Made by a program: the position numbers and the translations under genes. From Caprella mutica (Eukaryota > Arthropoda > Malacostraca > Amphipoda > Caprellidae): 64,000 bases of DNA. The notes below the pieces were generated by a model. That model ran no database searches and was not told the origin of the DNA. It worked only from the letters and a program-made list of their open reading frames with translations. Numbering within the stretch: the first letter of the stretch is position 1; each line of letters starts with the position of its first letter. Positions 1 to 12,700 of this stretch are shown here, one piece after another. Where the stretch lies: the NCBI GenBank assembly GCA_947561585.1, contig CANNZV010000121.1, forward strand, positions 372,001 to 436,000, written 5' to 3'.

Positions 1-620
1 GAGGGGGGGGGGTATAGTGTATATATATATATACTTCTGTATGAGGAGAGGGGGGGGGGTTTATATCGAGGCAATGTATGATAAATTAATATGACAGTGA
101 GCTCGTTCTTTATATGTTTGTTATCTATTTCTATATGGATATGTCAGTACGAATGTATATACATATTTGTATATACAAAATTTATATTTACATATGGGTG
201 CTTTTGGGTTTTTCTGCAATAGAATTATTTGAAAATTGAATAAATAAATAAATAAACTATACAAATGTAAAAGTATAAAGATATTTGTTGAAATAATACC
301 TACTATATTTTAAGGTACAACTCTATAGGTATTTCCTGCAGTAATACCTTAGTCTTAAGGCACACCTATATAGATATTAACTGCAATAATACCCCTAGCC
401 ATACCTCTCAGACGTAGCCTGGTAGATGTGTCTGACAGAAAGGGAAGCGTCAGGTCCCAGGCCTGTATTTTAGCAGACAGAGTCTGATTGACTGAGCACG
501 TGACATGAATACTGCACCTTAAATAGAGCACTCTTTGTCAACTTGTTGGTAGTCTTACATTGGAAGTGTAATGGAAAATGTACATTGTCTCTTCAAATAA
601 TATTAGTACTATAAAGTTAA
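1..620. other. Intergenic, low-complexity left edge
   Basis: Two poly-G runs of 9-10 bases flank a short (TA)n tract within the first 60 bases. The rest is AT-rich DNA without a coding signal. Around 300-420 there are imperfect repeats of a phrase containing TAATACC and CTATA. No gene is supported. Confidence 0.6.
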
Positions 621-1087
621 CCCCCAGGGGCTCTATCCTGAAGATGTCTGTGGTGAATAGAGGAGAAGGGGAGCGGCGTCCCTTGAGTCCCGAACTGTTG
701 TAATTTGGATTATGTATTGTCTTTTTTTGTCATTTTTACACTGTTTATCTTTTTTTCAACGCAACTTGCAGTTTTAGAGGATAGCGCTAGGGTTATGCTC
801 TTCAACTACGAGGTCTCAGATTTTGTGCTGGGTAGGCGCGTAGGCTTCATTTATTATCACCTCTTCATTTTCCTCTTCCATCCGTGAGTGTAGCCACCGG
901 TGCTTGTGTCACATTCCTTGGTAAGTGACTGCATTACGATGTAGCTTTTCTGCATCCATGAGCAATATCACTGACTGATGATAGATGACTTTGTTCATGG
1001 AGCCACTTTCCTTCCTGACTGCTTCTTCCAGTCCTTTTTTTTTGACGTCAGCGATACAGCCTTTGGTTGCTAAGCAGACATCAAACC
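621..1087 (+). repeat. SINE-like dispersed repeat R1, copy 1 (long form)
   Basis: This copy starts at CCCCCAGGGGCTCTATCC and ends near AGACATCAAACC. Five more copies lie in the window (8327, 27383, 36986, 37775, 55557). Shared blocks include TATCACCTCTTCATTTTCC, GCCACCGGTGCTTGTGTC and TTGACGTCAGCGATA. Two other copies carry 12-15-bp target-site duplications, which suggests target-primed retroposition. It codes for no recognisable protein. Confidence 0.8.
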
Positions 1088-2847
1088 TCATATTAATTCA
1101 TTATCACTATCATGTAGAAAGTTGTTTGGCTTTCTGCCCATGTGCTTTTTTTTCTTTGTAATTACATACAAATTTATTCGAAACAGAAGACAATATATCT
1201 AGTGTTTTTCTCTGAAATAAATATTTCGTATGTAAGTAATTTTGTGTCTTTCTACAATAATTTAAATTGTAGCCTCACGATAAAATAATTGGCATATCAA
1301 AGAGATTGTGAAGTTGGCATGAATTTGCTGTCTATTAGTATGTCATTTAAATTCATGACTCTTTTAACGTTTCAATTTCTTTGTTTGTTGCATATGAAGC
1401 AATGGAGTAATTTATGCAACGTCTTTGGATAGAATTTTAGAGTAGAGTAAGAGAGGGGGTATTGATGAGGGGTGGGGAATTGGTATAGTTGTTATAGGAA
1501 TATTATAGTTATTATTATACGAATATTATAGGTATTCAAGAAATTTTATAGTCACTTTATGAGTATTATTATTATAAAGGAATATTATAGTTATTAGGTT
1601 TGTTTCTCAAGAATGCGTGCATGATGAGAATATTCTAGGCTCTTTGCTCGTGATAGGTATTTAATAGTATTAAAACTATATATACTGTGTATTCAAGTTG
1701 TGTTCTATCCGAAAAGACTCGGGATAACTTTTTTTCTTACAATGGGACATTTTCAGCTGAAGGGAGCATCCTGTTTGCAATATTTCCTGTTCTAGAAGAA
1801 TATTCTAGTGGTTCTAGAACCCTTTTGGTTGACAAAGAGCATCTCAGTGGGTCCACAGAACCCCTCTGTTTCTGAAGAATGTTTTAACCCGGTGGAGCAA
1901 TTTCGGTGACTTAAATAACGCCGCGAGTGTCAGGATGACAGAGTGTCTAAACTCCTTTCGGAGATTCTCTCATCTTTTCGTATGAATATATTATGATAAT
2001 GAAGCACTGGAGTGTGAATATCTCCCAGCCAGCCTAGCCTCTCCCGCATGCATCTTCTTATTCAAAGTAGTACTGCAAAACTAACTACAATCTTCTGATA
2101 CCTTAATTCCCTCCGATGGGAAAAAATAACAGCAGTAGAATGGCAGAGTTATCGCACAACTGCCGTGATACTCAACACATTGATTGATTTTAATTCTTGG
2201 GAATGATTAATTGAATATTTGTTTAGCACTACAGAAGACTGAATTTTTCGAATAGTTTTCTATTTTAGTGATAATAACACTACATTTGCAAACAATTGAA
2301 ATAATTTTTCTTACAAAATCACAAATAAATAAATATTATAATCCTCAATATTTCTTTTTATAAACTACCTTCATATGCAATTTTCCAATATTCACAAACT
2401 CATCTAAATATTCCAAATTCACTGTAACCTAATTCTCATCCCCGTACTTCAGTCGGAAAGATTCCCGGAGGTTCGAACCCTAATTTCAAGTCGAAACCAT
2501 TTATTGACTCCATGCAAAATCCCACCATTGCAATATTTACAAATAAACCCTTTGGCTATTCCGAATAAAAGTCAATGGGGCGTAAAAATGTGTGCTAACT
2601 GCAGCGCTGCAATTGCATATAAATCTGTGTACAGTTTTTAAGCTCTAACCTGTTGCTGGTGCGAAATAGTCACACGTTGTTGTGGTGCTAACAAAGGCCT
2701 GACAGAAATAAAGTCCTTCTATTTCTCTGCCTGAGATTGCTTTGTCTGCCTGTCAGGCTCTCTCTAAAAAACATTCTCATCTTTTGAAGAAAATAAGCAG
2801 TCGTTTGAGGTAGAAATGATGTCCAGACCTTTATTCAAAATAAGCAC
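1088..2847. other. Intergenic, nothing recognised
   Basis: AT-rich sequence with short degenerate repeats around 1440-1600 (phrases with ATTATAGTTATTA). An open frame at 1687-1875 has no recognisable features. No gene is supported. Confidence 0.5.
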
Positions 2848-3632
2848 TTTTCTAAATCGGGACTTTTTCTAAATCGGGACTTTTTCTAAATCGGGACTTT
2901 TTCTAAATCGGGACTTTTTCTAAATCGGGACTTTTTCTAAATCGGGACTTTTTCTAAATCAGGACTTTTTCTAAATCAGGACTTTTTCTAAATCAGGACT
3001 TTTTCTAAATCGGGACTTTTTCTGAATCGGGACTTTTTCTGAATCGGGACTTTTTCTAAATCGGGACTTTTTCTAAATCAGGACTTTTTCTAAATCAGGA
3101 CTTTTTCTAAATCAGGATTTTTTCTAAATTGAGACTTTTTCTAAATTGAGACTTTTTCTAAATCTGGACTTTTTCTAAATCTGGACTTTTTCTAAATCTG
3201 GACTTTTTCTAAATCTGGACTTTTTCTAAATTGAGACTTTTTCTAAATTGAGACTTTTTCTAAATTGAGACTTTTTCTAAATTGAGACTTTTTCTAAATC
3301 TGGACTTTTTCTAAATCTGGACTTTTTCTAAATCTGGACTTTTTCTAAATCTGGACTTTTTCTAAATCTGGACTTTTTCTAAATTGAGACTTTTTCTAAA
3401 TTGAGACTTTTTCTAAATTGAGACTTTTTCTAAATTGAGACTTTTTCTAAATTGAGACTTTTTCTAAATTGGGACTTTTTCTAAATTGGGACTTTTTCTA
3501 AATTGGGACTTTTTCTAAATTGGGACTTTTTCTAAATCGGGACTTTTTCTAAATCGGGACTTTTTCTAAATCGGGACTTTTTCTAAATCGGGACTTTTTC
3601 TAAATCGGGACTTTTTCTAAATCGGGACTTTT
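2848..3632. repeat. 17-bp minisatellite, about 46 copies
   Basis: Tandem copies of a 17-bp unit, ACTTTTTCTAAATCGGG. Diagnostic bases after AAAT vary in blocks (CGGG, CAGG, TGAG, CTGG, TGGG). Neighbouring copies share the same variant, which indicates local spread by slippage or unequal exchange. The array begins and ends with the CGGG variant. Confidence 0.97.
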
Positions 3633-6087
3633 CTCTCTTCACCCATTCAATTATACAGATTTGAGAAGATTTCCTCCTGAGAAAAAAAAAACATTTTTCC
3701 ACTGGAGGCATAATTGATAAATATTACCATCATAATAATATTCATTTTTTAAATTTTTTTCTATATATCTAATGACTTCCTGATAGATAAATAAATCGTA
3801 ATAAAAACTTAATTTCCCGTATAAAATAACTAGGGCGTTTAAGAGTTAGATGATTTATTTTTAAGGTATTATTTCATCCTTCTGTTCTGTACGCTGACTT
3901 CTCGTGCTCAGACTATCTAAACAAAGGCAGTTGATCTGGTGCGCGAGATAGCGCTAGATAAATGTTAAATTCTTAGGATAGATTACTCCGTAGACTTATG
4001 CATCGTAATGAGTCTCTCAAAAAGCTCCGCAAAGGAGTTTTACATTATGAATCAACGGAATGGAGAGTCCCTAAACATTAATTAACCTAATCTGTTATGT
4101 TGGAGGTACTTCAAGATGAAAGAATGATCAATGAAAATCTATTAAATTTGGTATGTTGAATAAATTCTTCTAAAATGATAACTGTCTAATTTATTCTTCT
4201 AATCATTAAACATATATCAATTAATTAAAAGAATCTGGTAAATACATATTTGAGAGGTAATGTAGAAATTGATATCGATTATATGTACGATCTTATTCAT
4301 CATCATTGTGCTGATAGTTATCGCTAACATTCGATTTATTGCTGTTTTATTATTATAAGTCATATATTTTCCAATAATGATATCCACCTAATTGAACACT
4401 TCATACAATTCTATTAGAACCTAAGAATAGACATTATTTGTGACGCAATTCTCGTCACAGTTCACAATGAGAGAAAATGACGTTGTTTTTGTCTCCGGTT
4501 GAGGATTGTTTTTTCTTGCAATTGCAAGGCAGTGCAGAGTAATTCGATTTGGCTTTTGAATAAAGCTGATTTTCCGCCTGTACAGAATTTCGGAAAGCTT
4601 CACTCCCGAATTACCCCCCCCCCTATTGCCCTTGCATAGATTCTGTGAGGAAAATCGAATGTTAATTTGCAATACCGATTGTCACTTTCCTTCTGATAAA
4701 ATTTTATGATTTATTTTTTTAGTTTTACTTTGTATTGAAAAATGTTTTAATATTTAAAAAGAATCGACAAAGAAAAGGATTTACCTATTAACTTTATATT
4801 TATATTAATGACTACTTCTATACATTTTAATTTAGATAATTATAGCGTTAGGAAAAGTTAGTATTATAAATTTCAATGATATATTTGAGTCCCAAAATAT
4901 TCCCGGTTATCACATTATTTTTGAATTGCATACAATAGCTCCAGATTAACATCTTCAAATATTTAACAACTAAACATTTTTGGACGATAACAATGACATA
5001 CCATCAAAGTTTTACTAAGTAAGCTCTAACGCCCAAATAAGGTTAGTGCCAAGAATAACTTTCTTGAAATCCTAATAAGTTGCTGCGACAAGGCAAAGGT
5101 TGTTGTTGTTCGAAAGGTATTGTCCTGTTCGAACAAACAGAGATGCAAATTGCAGTCCTTTTGGAGCAGGTGTGCGGTAGGAAACTTATCACGCGTTACC
5201 ATTGTTAGTCTAGAGTCTGACGGAGGGTATTTTGTCACCCCTCTTTTTACAGTAACAAAGAGGATCTGCACAGAAACTTAGGCTACGTTAATTGAACAAC
5301 ACTTTCGCTCTTTAGTTACACCTTTTTTTGAACAAACTATGTATAATTCTTTTCTTGATATTTTTCCTAGATAATGTTAATTTATTATCGTATTTCTTAT
5401 TATCATATTGATTCTTCTGTGGAAATCAAAATCAAGAAATGTGTTTTATGAATTCATATTAACTTTATAATAAAGTAGTAGTTATAAAGTGTTAAATGTC
5501 AAATGTTAAAAATTCTGGTATGATACTGGGATATTTTTCACCCCAAATGGTCGCAGTAGGTGACTGAATGCCTTGACTGTACTTTGGTCGCTATAACAGA
5601 AAATATATTTTGTTGAGGTGCAATAGGTAACATATTAAACTATTTCTTAACGTTGACTTTCTTTCAGATTGAATTTTCATTTGGACAAAAATCAGACTTT
5701 TGTGTTAATTTATGATTAAACGATGACTAGTGGAACGTGCTGTGAAATTTCATTAAAAACATTGTTACATGGAAGCAGAAACTTAAACGTGGATCGTTTG
5801 AAACAGTGAAAATTATTATCAATAATATATTGTAATTCCAAAATAAATGAGAAAACATAACTTCTTGTAACATAGAATGTCTCAGTGATGATCAAGTGAA
5901 AAAGCTCCTCTAAAACACTCGATAGTAGTTGTATGAAGATTATCAGTGAAACTTTAACACCCTCCATAACTTGGTGCGCCTCTTCAGCTCTGCATCTACT
6001 CCCACTTGAAGATATTGCGGCGCCAAATGCAGTAGTCTCAACACTGTTTTCTGTCGATTTGAGAGCCTTTTTCCTTTCCAACGATGG
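3633..6087. other. Intergenic upstream of SSUH2
   Basis: AT-rich DNA with a poly-C tract near 4614-4622. Open frames at 4421-4672 and 5026-5271 lack recognisable protein features. No exon can be supported, though untranslated SSUH2 exons could lie here unseen. Confidence 0.5.
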
Positions 6088-6249
6088 TGTAGCGCTATGG
6101 CGGCGGCGGGGTAACCAATCACCTCGCCGCCACCCTTCGGAGAGGCGTGAGGGGGCGGCACGGGACCACGGGACATCGCGCGGCCGCCGCCCCCACTCGC
6201 CCCGGCCCTGCTCGGCGGAGAGGGAGCGTCGGGGCGGACGGGGGTGGCC
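6088..6249 (+). promoter_or_regulatory. GC-rich CpG-island-like promoter/5' UTR of SSUH2
   Basis: A block of about 160 bases is very GC- and CpG-rich (runs such as GGCGGCGGCGGGG and GCGCGGCCGCCGCC) in otherwise AT-rich surroundings. It contains a CCAAT box (AACCAATCA, near 6113) and GC boxes (GGGGGCGGC, GGGGCGG). It ends at the first ATG of the SSUH2 frame. An in-frame TGA at 6148-6150 with no ATG between it and 6250 fixes the start codon. Promoter or 5' UTR function is inferred from composition and position. Confidence 0.65.
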
Positions 6250-6712
6250 ATGAATGGTTGTCTGCTGCACGAGGAGCAACAAGAAATTTTACCTGACGAT
6301 AAAGTGTCTGCCACGACGGCCACTAGTGAAGGTGCCCCAAAAGGGGGACGAAGAGTTAGGATTTCTGAGAGAAAGGTCGGAAAAGTGACTAGGGCACTGT
6401 CATCCGAAGCTGGAGGAGAGTTTACAATAGAAGTTTTTGAGCATCTCCCATCACTTGGTTTGTCATCGGAAGAGAACGGAACGGGAACCATCATTAATTG
6501 GAAGGGCGAAAGGGGCGGACCTAAGGGTCCCAAATCTAGCAAAAGAGATCGGTCCCTAACGGGCATAGATGGGGCAAGATCAAGTCGAAACCATTCTGTT
6601 CTTGACCCCTATCTACCGGGACCGAAACACATTTACGATTTAGACGAAGTAGCTTCATCGTTAATCTTGAAGCACTACCCGGTTGTCGAACCTGATTTAT
6701 TTGACGTGGAAA
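6250..6712 (+). CDS. SSUH2: SSUH2 exon 1
   Basis: Encodes residues 1-154 plus one base of codon 155. It starts at ATG 6250 (MNGCLLHEEQQ) and ends at donor GTGAGT at 6713. The sequence is charged and rich in Ser, Gly, Arg and Lys. A conserved-looking tail, LDPYLPGPKHIYDLDEVA, lies near residues 117-134. The 92-bp intron that follows makes a read-through frame to 6783, which is not coding. Confidence 0.88.
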
Positions 6713-9700
6713 GTGAGTGTTCTTATTTGCAACTGCCGGTTTATTTATTTTTATACTTCACTTTTTCCGTTTCTTTGTATTAATCTCTAACTTCTTTTCT
6801 TTCAGTGCCCGTGCCGCCTCCACCCACAAGTGTGGAGGAGGAGACGGCTCGCGTCGAAGCCAGGGGGCCTCTGCCAACTGGTCCTCAAATCAGCGAGCAC
6901 CAGGCCCGGGCTGCTCTTCTGGCCCATGTGGCTGACAGATGTTGCTGGGGGTCTGGTGCAGCAAAGCAGCTAACCATCGACAAAATAAACTACGATTCAG
7001 CATTCCATGTGAGTAGAAAAATAGAATGATCTCAAAACGTAACCTGAACATTAAGCCAAATCTCTTGGGTCAAAAATTTGTTAATGTTAAATAATTGGAG
7101 TTCATAGACTAGTCTGCTTCATACAGGAAATCCATCGTGTTCTTGTTTTATTGCATTTATTTGTTCAGCCAAACTGCGTGCATGAAATTTTGTTTAGCTT
7201 TTTTGTCCTACAGGTAAATAATTCATCTTCAAAAATTCTACAAATCCTTGGGAGTAAATTTATATTCTTTTTCTCGTTTATGAATTAAAAAATCTTGACT
7301 AAGCGTTTCTTCCTTCTGTGTTCTTCATCTTTCGATTTAATTTATCTTCTTCTGTGACGACAATTCATGTATTGAGAAGGGGCAGCTAATTTATTTAATT
7401 ATTCAGCTAAGTGGCCATTACACTAGGAGTTTCGTTTTCTTTACGGACTGAGACTAGGCATGACTCAACTAAATAATTTAGAAGCAAGGAGCTCCAATTT
7501 GTCCCTCGCATTTAGGAGTGCTGTGGATTTGCATTTTAGTCCCTTGGCTGCTTTTTTCAAGTCTCCTTCTCCATTTTAAGGTCATTTCACTACAATTTAA
7601 CTCTCATTTATTTATGAGGAAAACTGCTTAGGTATAAATATTTCTCCGAAGTTAACAGCTTAATAATTATAAAATTATAACTTCAGTGATGGTGAATGTA
7701 AATAAATAGTAAATTCTCTTTAAATTTAGTAATTACTCTAATGATAGTAATAATAAAAAAATCTAATTCTTTGTTTTTTAAAGTTATGTACTGTGGAATG
7801 ATTCATTTTTTATGCAATAATTTAGTGAAAATTTTCTATTAAAGAATTAACCTTTATGAATCTTCAACAAGAGCCAATAATTGTTCTACGTTCTTTCAAC
7901 CTAAACGTATGCAGCCTAAGAACTATAAAGAATAAATATATAGGTTATTTAGTAATTTGTATTGTTCATAGTAGGACTAGGAAGAAGAAGAGGTAACGAA
8001 ATTATATTATTACTAGTGTACTTTCCCGTTAAAAATAACGGGTCATTATCAATACCAATTTTTTACCCGTTATTAGGTTACTTTTAATGAATTCAATTAA
8101 CTTAATTTTCTGCATAGTCTCATATTTATTTTATAAATAAATATAATATATTTAAAGTTTGAATTTAAATATCAAGTCAATATAATCCCGTGCGAATCAT
8201 TGTTACATTCTTCATGCTTAATACCCGTCGTGTAAAATGGTAGCTACTAAGTTCCAAGTTATTGGTTGATTCTACATTTTCGGACACGTCCGAATAGAAA
8301 ATATAATAATTATTATTTAACTTCTACTACGAGGTCTTAGAATTTTGTGTTAGGTAGGCTCGTAGGCTTCATTTACTATCACCTCTTCATTTTCCTCTTC
8401 CATCCGTGAGTGCAGCCACCGGTGCTTGTGTCCCGTTTCGTCACATTCCTTGGTAAGTGACTGTATTCACGGAGTAGCTTTTCTGCATCCATGAGCATTG
8501 TCACCGACGGTGGTAAGTGACTTTGTTCATGGAGCCACTTTCCTCTCTGACTGCTTCTTCCAGTCCCTTGTATTTAATTTCCTTTTGACGTCAGCGATAT
8601 GGCCTTTGGTTCCGAAGCAGACGTTAAACCCCTACTAAATTAATTATTCAACTTCTATTCAAATTGGTGTCATGTATACCAATTAAAATAAAAGTAAAAC
8701 ACTGATTATTATATAGAGATTTTTACGTGTTCGAAAATATGGAACCGTGCGATAACACGGAACTTACCCTAAAATGGGACATGTTGAATTTCTGAACCAA
8801 TTTCTTCTAATTTAACCTCATCTGGATTACAATTTTGTGGTTTTTGATAGTTGCCGTGAAACAATCACAAACAAATTGTCTCTGTTTTCTTTCTATGTCT
8901 ACGAACAGTACTTATTTCGAGACATGTCTCGAAATAAGTGCCACTTTTATTGAAGTGACGTGTAATTAAAGCGAGGCCTGCCTGTATTGAGTAGTGACTG
9001 TACAAATACAAAATATGAACTATCAGACAGTTCCACTTCTTCGATCATATAAGAATTTTTTTTATAATTTAACATTTTAACTTATTTTAATTGGTATCCA
9101 TGATACCTGCAAGTATCATGGATACCAATTAAAATAACCAGTTAAAGTTTATATTTATATTTTTTATGATCGATGTGAAACTGTCCGCTAATTCCTAACT
9201 ATAAGTCTATAACCAATATTATGAAACTGATGTAGGTGTCTAAACTAAAAGAATATTAGAGCCTAATGATGTCTCTCTCTGTACCCCCATTCTCCAGTTT
9301 CTCGAATTAATGGCCCCTTATATACGGTGTAAATATTGTGTGCTGAGGGATATTCTCTGTCGCAAAATACTCCACAGTATATTTTGCCTCGCGACACAAA
9401 ATGGAATAATGATTTTCGCTCAAAGCTTACGCCTGAGACTTACCTTCCATCATTGATTGGAGCTGTGTCTTTAGTTATCAATAATGTGGAGGTTATTAAT
9501 GATGTACAAGATGTTGCACTTTATTATTTGTTATCTACTATCGACATTTTTGTGTTTTGAAATGTAGTGTTTTTAGATTGCAAACTAGAGGTTGCGATGA
9601 ATTTATTTTGGGAATCCTGTACAATCCGCACCCCAAGATTTCACTCCTGTACAATCCGCACCCCAAGATTTCACTCCTGTACAATCCGCCCCCCAGACTG

Positions 9701-12700
9701 GACTGGGGTGGATTCTGCAGGTGATCCTTTTTTGACAATGAAGACTTATTTATATTTGTTAGAAATTGTATTAAATGCTTATTTTAATTATCACTGGTAG
9801 GTGTTTCATAACCAATAATTTTTAACTAATATATTATGAGCAAAATTTTTCAAAAGTAAAAGTATTACAACGATTGATTTCAAGAAAAATGATTATCTTT
9901 CGAACATTATAGCAACGCGATTGATATTCATCTGTAATTGCCAAGATAATGAGTAAATAATTTACTATTCCTCACTACAGTAAGATATATACAAAAGATG
10001 GTAATTTAGTAATCTTTGAAGTTTAACATAAATGTGGCCTTTAGTCAATATAATATATTAGGATACATGTATTAAAAACGAAATAAAAACTGTAAGAAGT
10101 AGTAGAATAAAATATTTACTAACTATTTAGAGATGATTGGATAAGAACAAATTTCTTAAATTTTTACTTGTTCTGTATTTCAAGGCTTTTAGTAAGTTGC
10201 TCTATGTATTACTATGTATCCATTAAAGTAAGGATCCTATTCTCGGAAAGAAGGTTACCTTATACCCAGTGTTTGGTAATCATGACTAGCCATTTGAAGT
10301 TTAGATCTGATTGTAGAGTCGGCAGTTGGTTAAATTGGTGCTGAAATACTTTTAATGCCAACTGACCGTTTATGATAACTGGTAAATTTAATGATATTTG
10401 CCTGACTATTATCGAAATGGTACTACTTTTGAGTGTAGTGATATTTTTATTCCAACACTATCTGCTGTTAAAGAATTAGATTTCATTCTTTTTAGATTTC
10501 AATTACACAGAAACACTACCAACAAAAGCATCCTCAGCCCTAAAATAGTTAACATTTCTCTCACTAAGATGAAATTGCTTGTCCACCGAAGTATTGGGGT
10601 TCACTCTTAACGATAATGACAGGTGAACGGTGTGTTACCACATAGTTACTAGATAATGATTCAGATTATTTCATATATTATCCCTTATTGTTTTTTTTAT
10701 AGAAGACGTATAAGTAGATACATTTGCAACACACACAAAACCATATGAAAATAAATAATTATTATAAATAAAACATCATTGTTAGAACTAAACAAAAGGT
10801 CAATAGTAGTGCCACCAAACTTTCTAAGAAAATCTGAATGGACAAACATCCTAATTGGTTTATCTGCAGAAAACATTAATACAGTAGAAGTAGTCCTGAG
10901 TAAGAGAACTACCCCGTATAGGGAACAAATTTGTGAACAAACAAACAAATTCTTTAGTCTGCTAGCATCAGTTTTAGAAAAATAATTGCCATATTTTTGC
11001 AGACTAAAGGAAATTTGTTCACTAAACGTGGTAATTTTCTTACTCAGGACTCTACACTCACTATAGGGAAGTTCTAGTCTACTACCTACTCCCTCAACAT
11101 TTTCTCTGACAGCTATACACTCCCATGTATTAGAAATAGCCGTGTGTTGGTCTGAAATACGCACACTATTACAGTGATGATAATATAGCTTCATACCACC
11201 ACCTGTTTGTCAGATTCTGTAAATGGTACGAGACTTGTAACCTGGCAATTCTGAAGCTTAGTCCTTTTCAGTGTTTGGCTTCAATTAAGATGGAGGAAAA
11301 CTTGTGTTGCAGATGACCAAAGCAGGCACACAGTTATTATAAGCTCCGCTTATTAATGGACACAATTGAACAGGTGTGAGTGAAAGTTCATTTGTAATTT
11401 GAACTTAGTCATAATACGTACTTGTAAATGCCTGAGTGAGTGAAACATTTATTGTAACAGAAAAATTAAAAGCGAGACATGTCCCACACAGTCCTTCTCT
11501 ACCAATATATACATTCACACAGTCCTTCTCTACCAATATATACATACACACAGTCCTTCTCTACCAATATATACATACACACAGTCCTTCTCTACCAATA
11601 TATACATTCACACAGTCCTTCTCTACCAATATATACATTCACACAGTCCTTCTCTACCAATATATACAGAGGCGTAGCATCCAAATTTTCTCATTGATTC
11701 ACCACGTTAACCTATCAGAGTTAATTAGCAGCCTTCACCCTGTCTATCTAGTAACACTAATGAGTTGCTATCGAGATGAAGGTGTTTATACAGCCAGGTT
11801 ACGAAGAGACAGCTACTAGGGGCAAGCAGTACTCGGAAAGTGAGCGTTTGATGATTAAACAATCTCAGTCGTAACAAGCTGATCTTCATCCAAGTTATTA
11901 TATATGCAGTATATGTGTTCCCCGCCATTTGCCCTCAAATCCCTGCCAGCTCAATAAACAGTCACGAAGTGTTCAGTACGACAAACTAGCGGATACTACA
12001 AACTACATAACGGTCATCTGTTTGAGAGTTTCAAAATAATCTTAATTTAGATGAAAATTACTTTGGAAAACTAAATAAAATAAACAAAGATGACAAGAAA
12101 TCATCACTTTGAAATTCTTAACATTAATGGCCGTTATGTAGTTTGTTTATTCCGCTAGTTTGTTTTACTGCACAATATATGATTGTCTAATATGTAACGG
12201 CACGATCCTCGTTACACACATATTAGTATTGAATTTCATAATAAATGAAATGAAAGGATTAACGCATGCTAGGCATTAGGGGGTTAAATGTGTTTAAAAA
12301 CGCTAAGCGCATTCTCAAGATTGTGCAAATCGGCAAATGGCGCGGAACATATGTATACTGTGTGTATTTCTTCTCGGATACGACAAAATATGACAGCTTG
12401 CACAAAAACCCAAAATAAACACGTTTTCAGGAATATCAAAATGCTTCGTTATCGAAATATTGATGCCCTGATTCTGAGGTAATTTTTTGACATACACGGG
12501 AAATCTCACAAAATACAAACAATATTTCGCGAAAACCTGAATTATCAACAACTTTTGAAGATACTGACTAAAAGGACTCCTACCTGGATATTCGCAAGTA
12601 TATACTTACGTTCCTAAAAGATGGTGATTGATGGTAAATTAAACATAACCACTTCTAACCATCTTTTAGGAGTACTAGTGAATATCTAGGTAGGATTTCT

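Noticed and set aside
5716..6566. Long open frames on both strands across 5716-6566
   Set aside because: They arise from the GC-rich promoter/5' UTR and the antisense of SSUH2 exon 1. The exon 1 sense frame has splice and family support; the others do not.
10697..11194. 165-codon minus-strand frame
   Set aside because: It includes both arms of an inverted repeat (10893-11049) and shows no conserved motif. A degraded transposon fragment is possible but unsupported.
11484..11668. CRISPR-like array (31-bp direct repeats)
   Set aside because: Repeats abut without unique spacers and the DNA is eukaryotic; this is a minisatellite.
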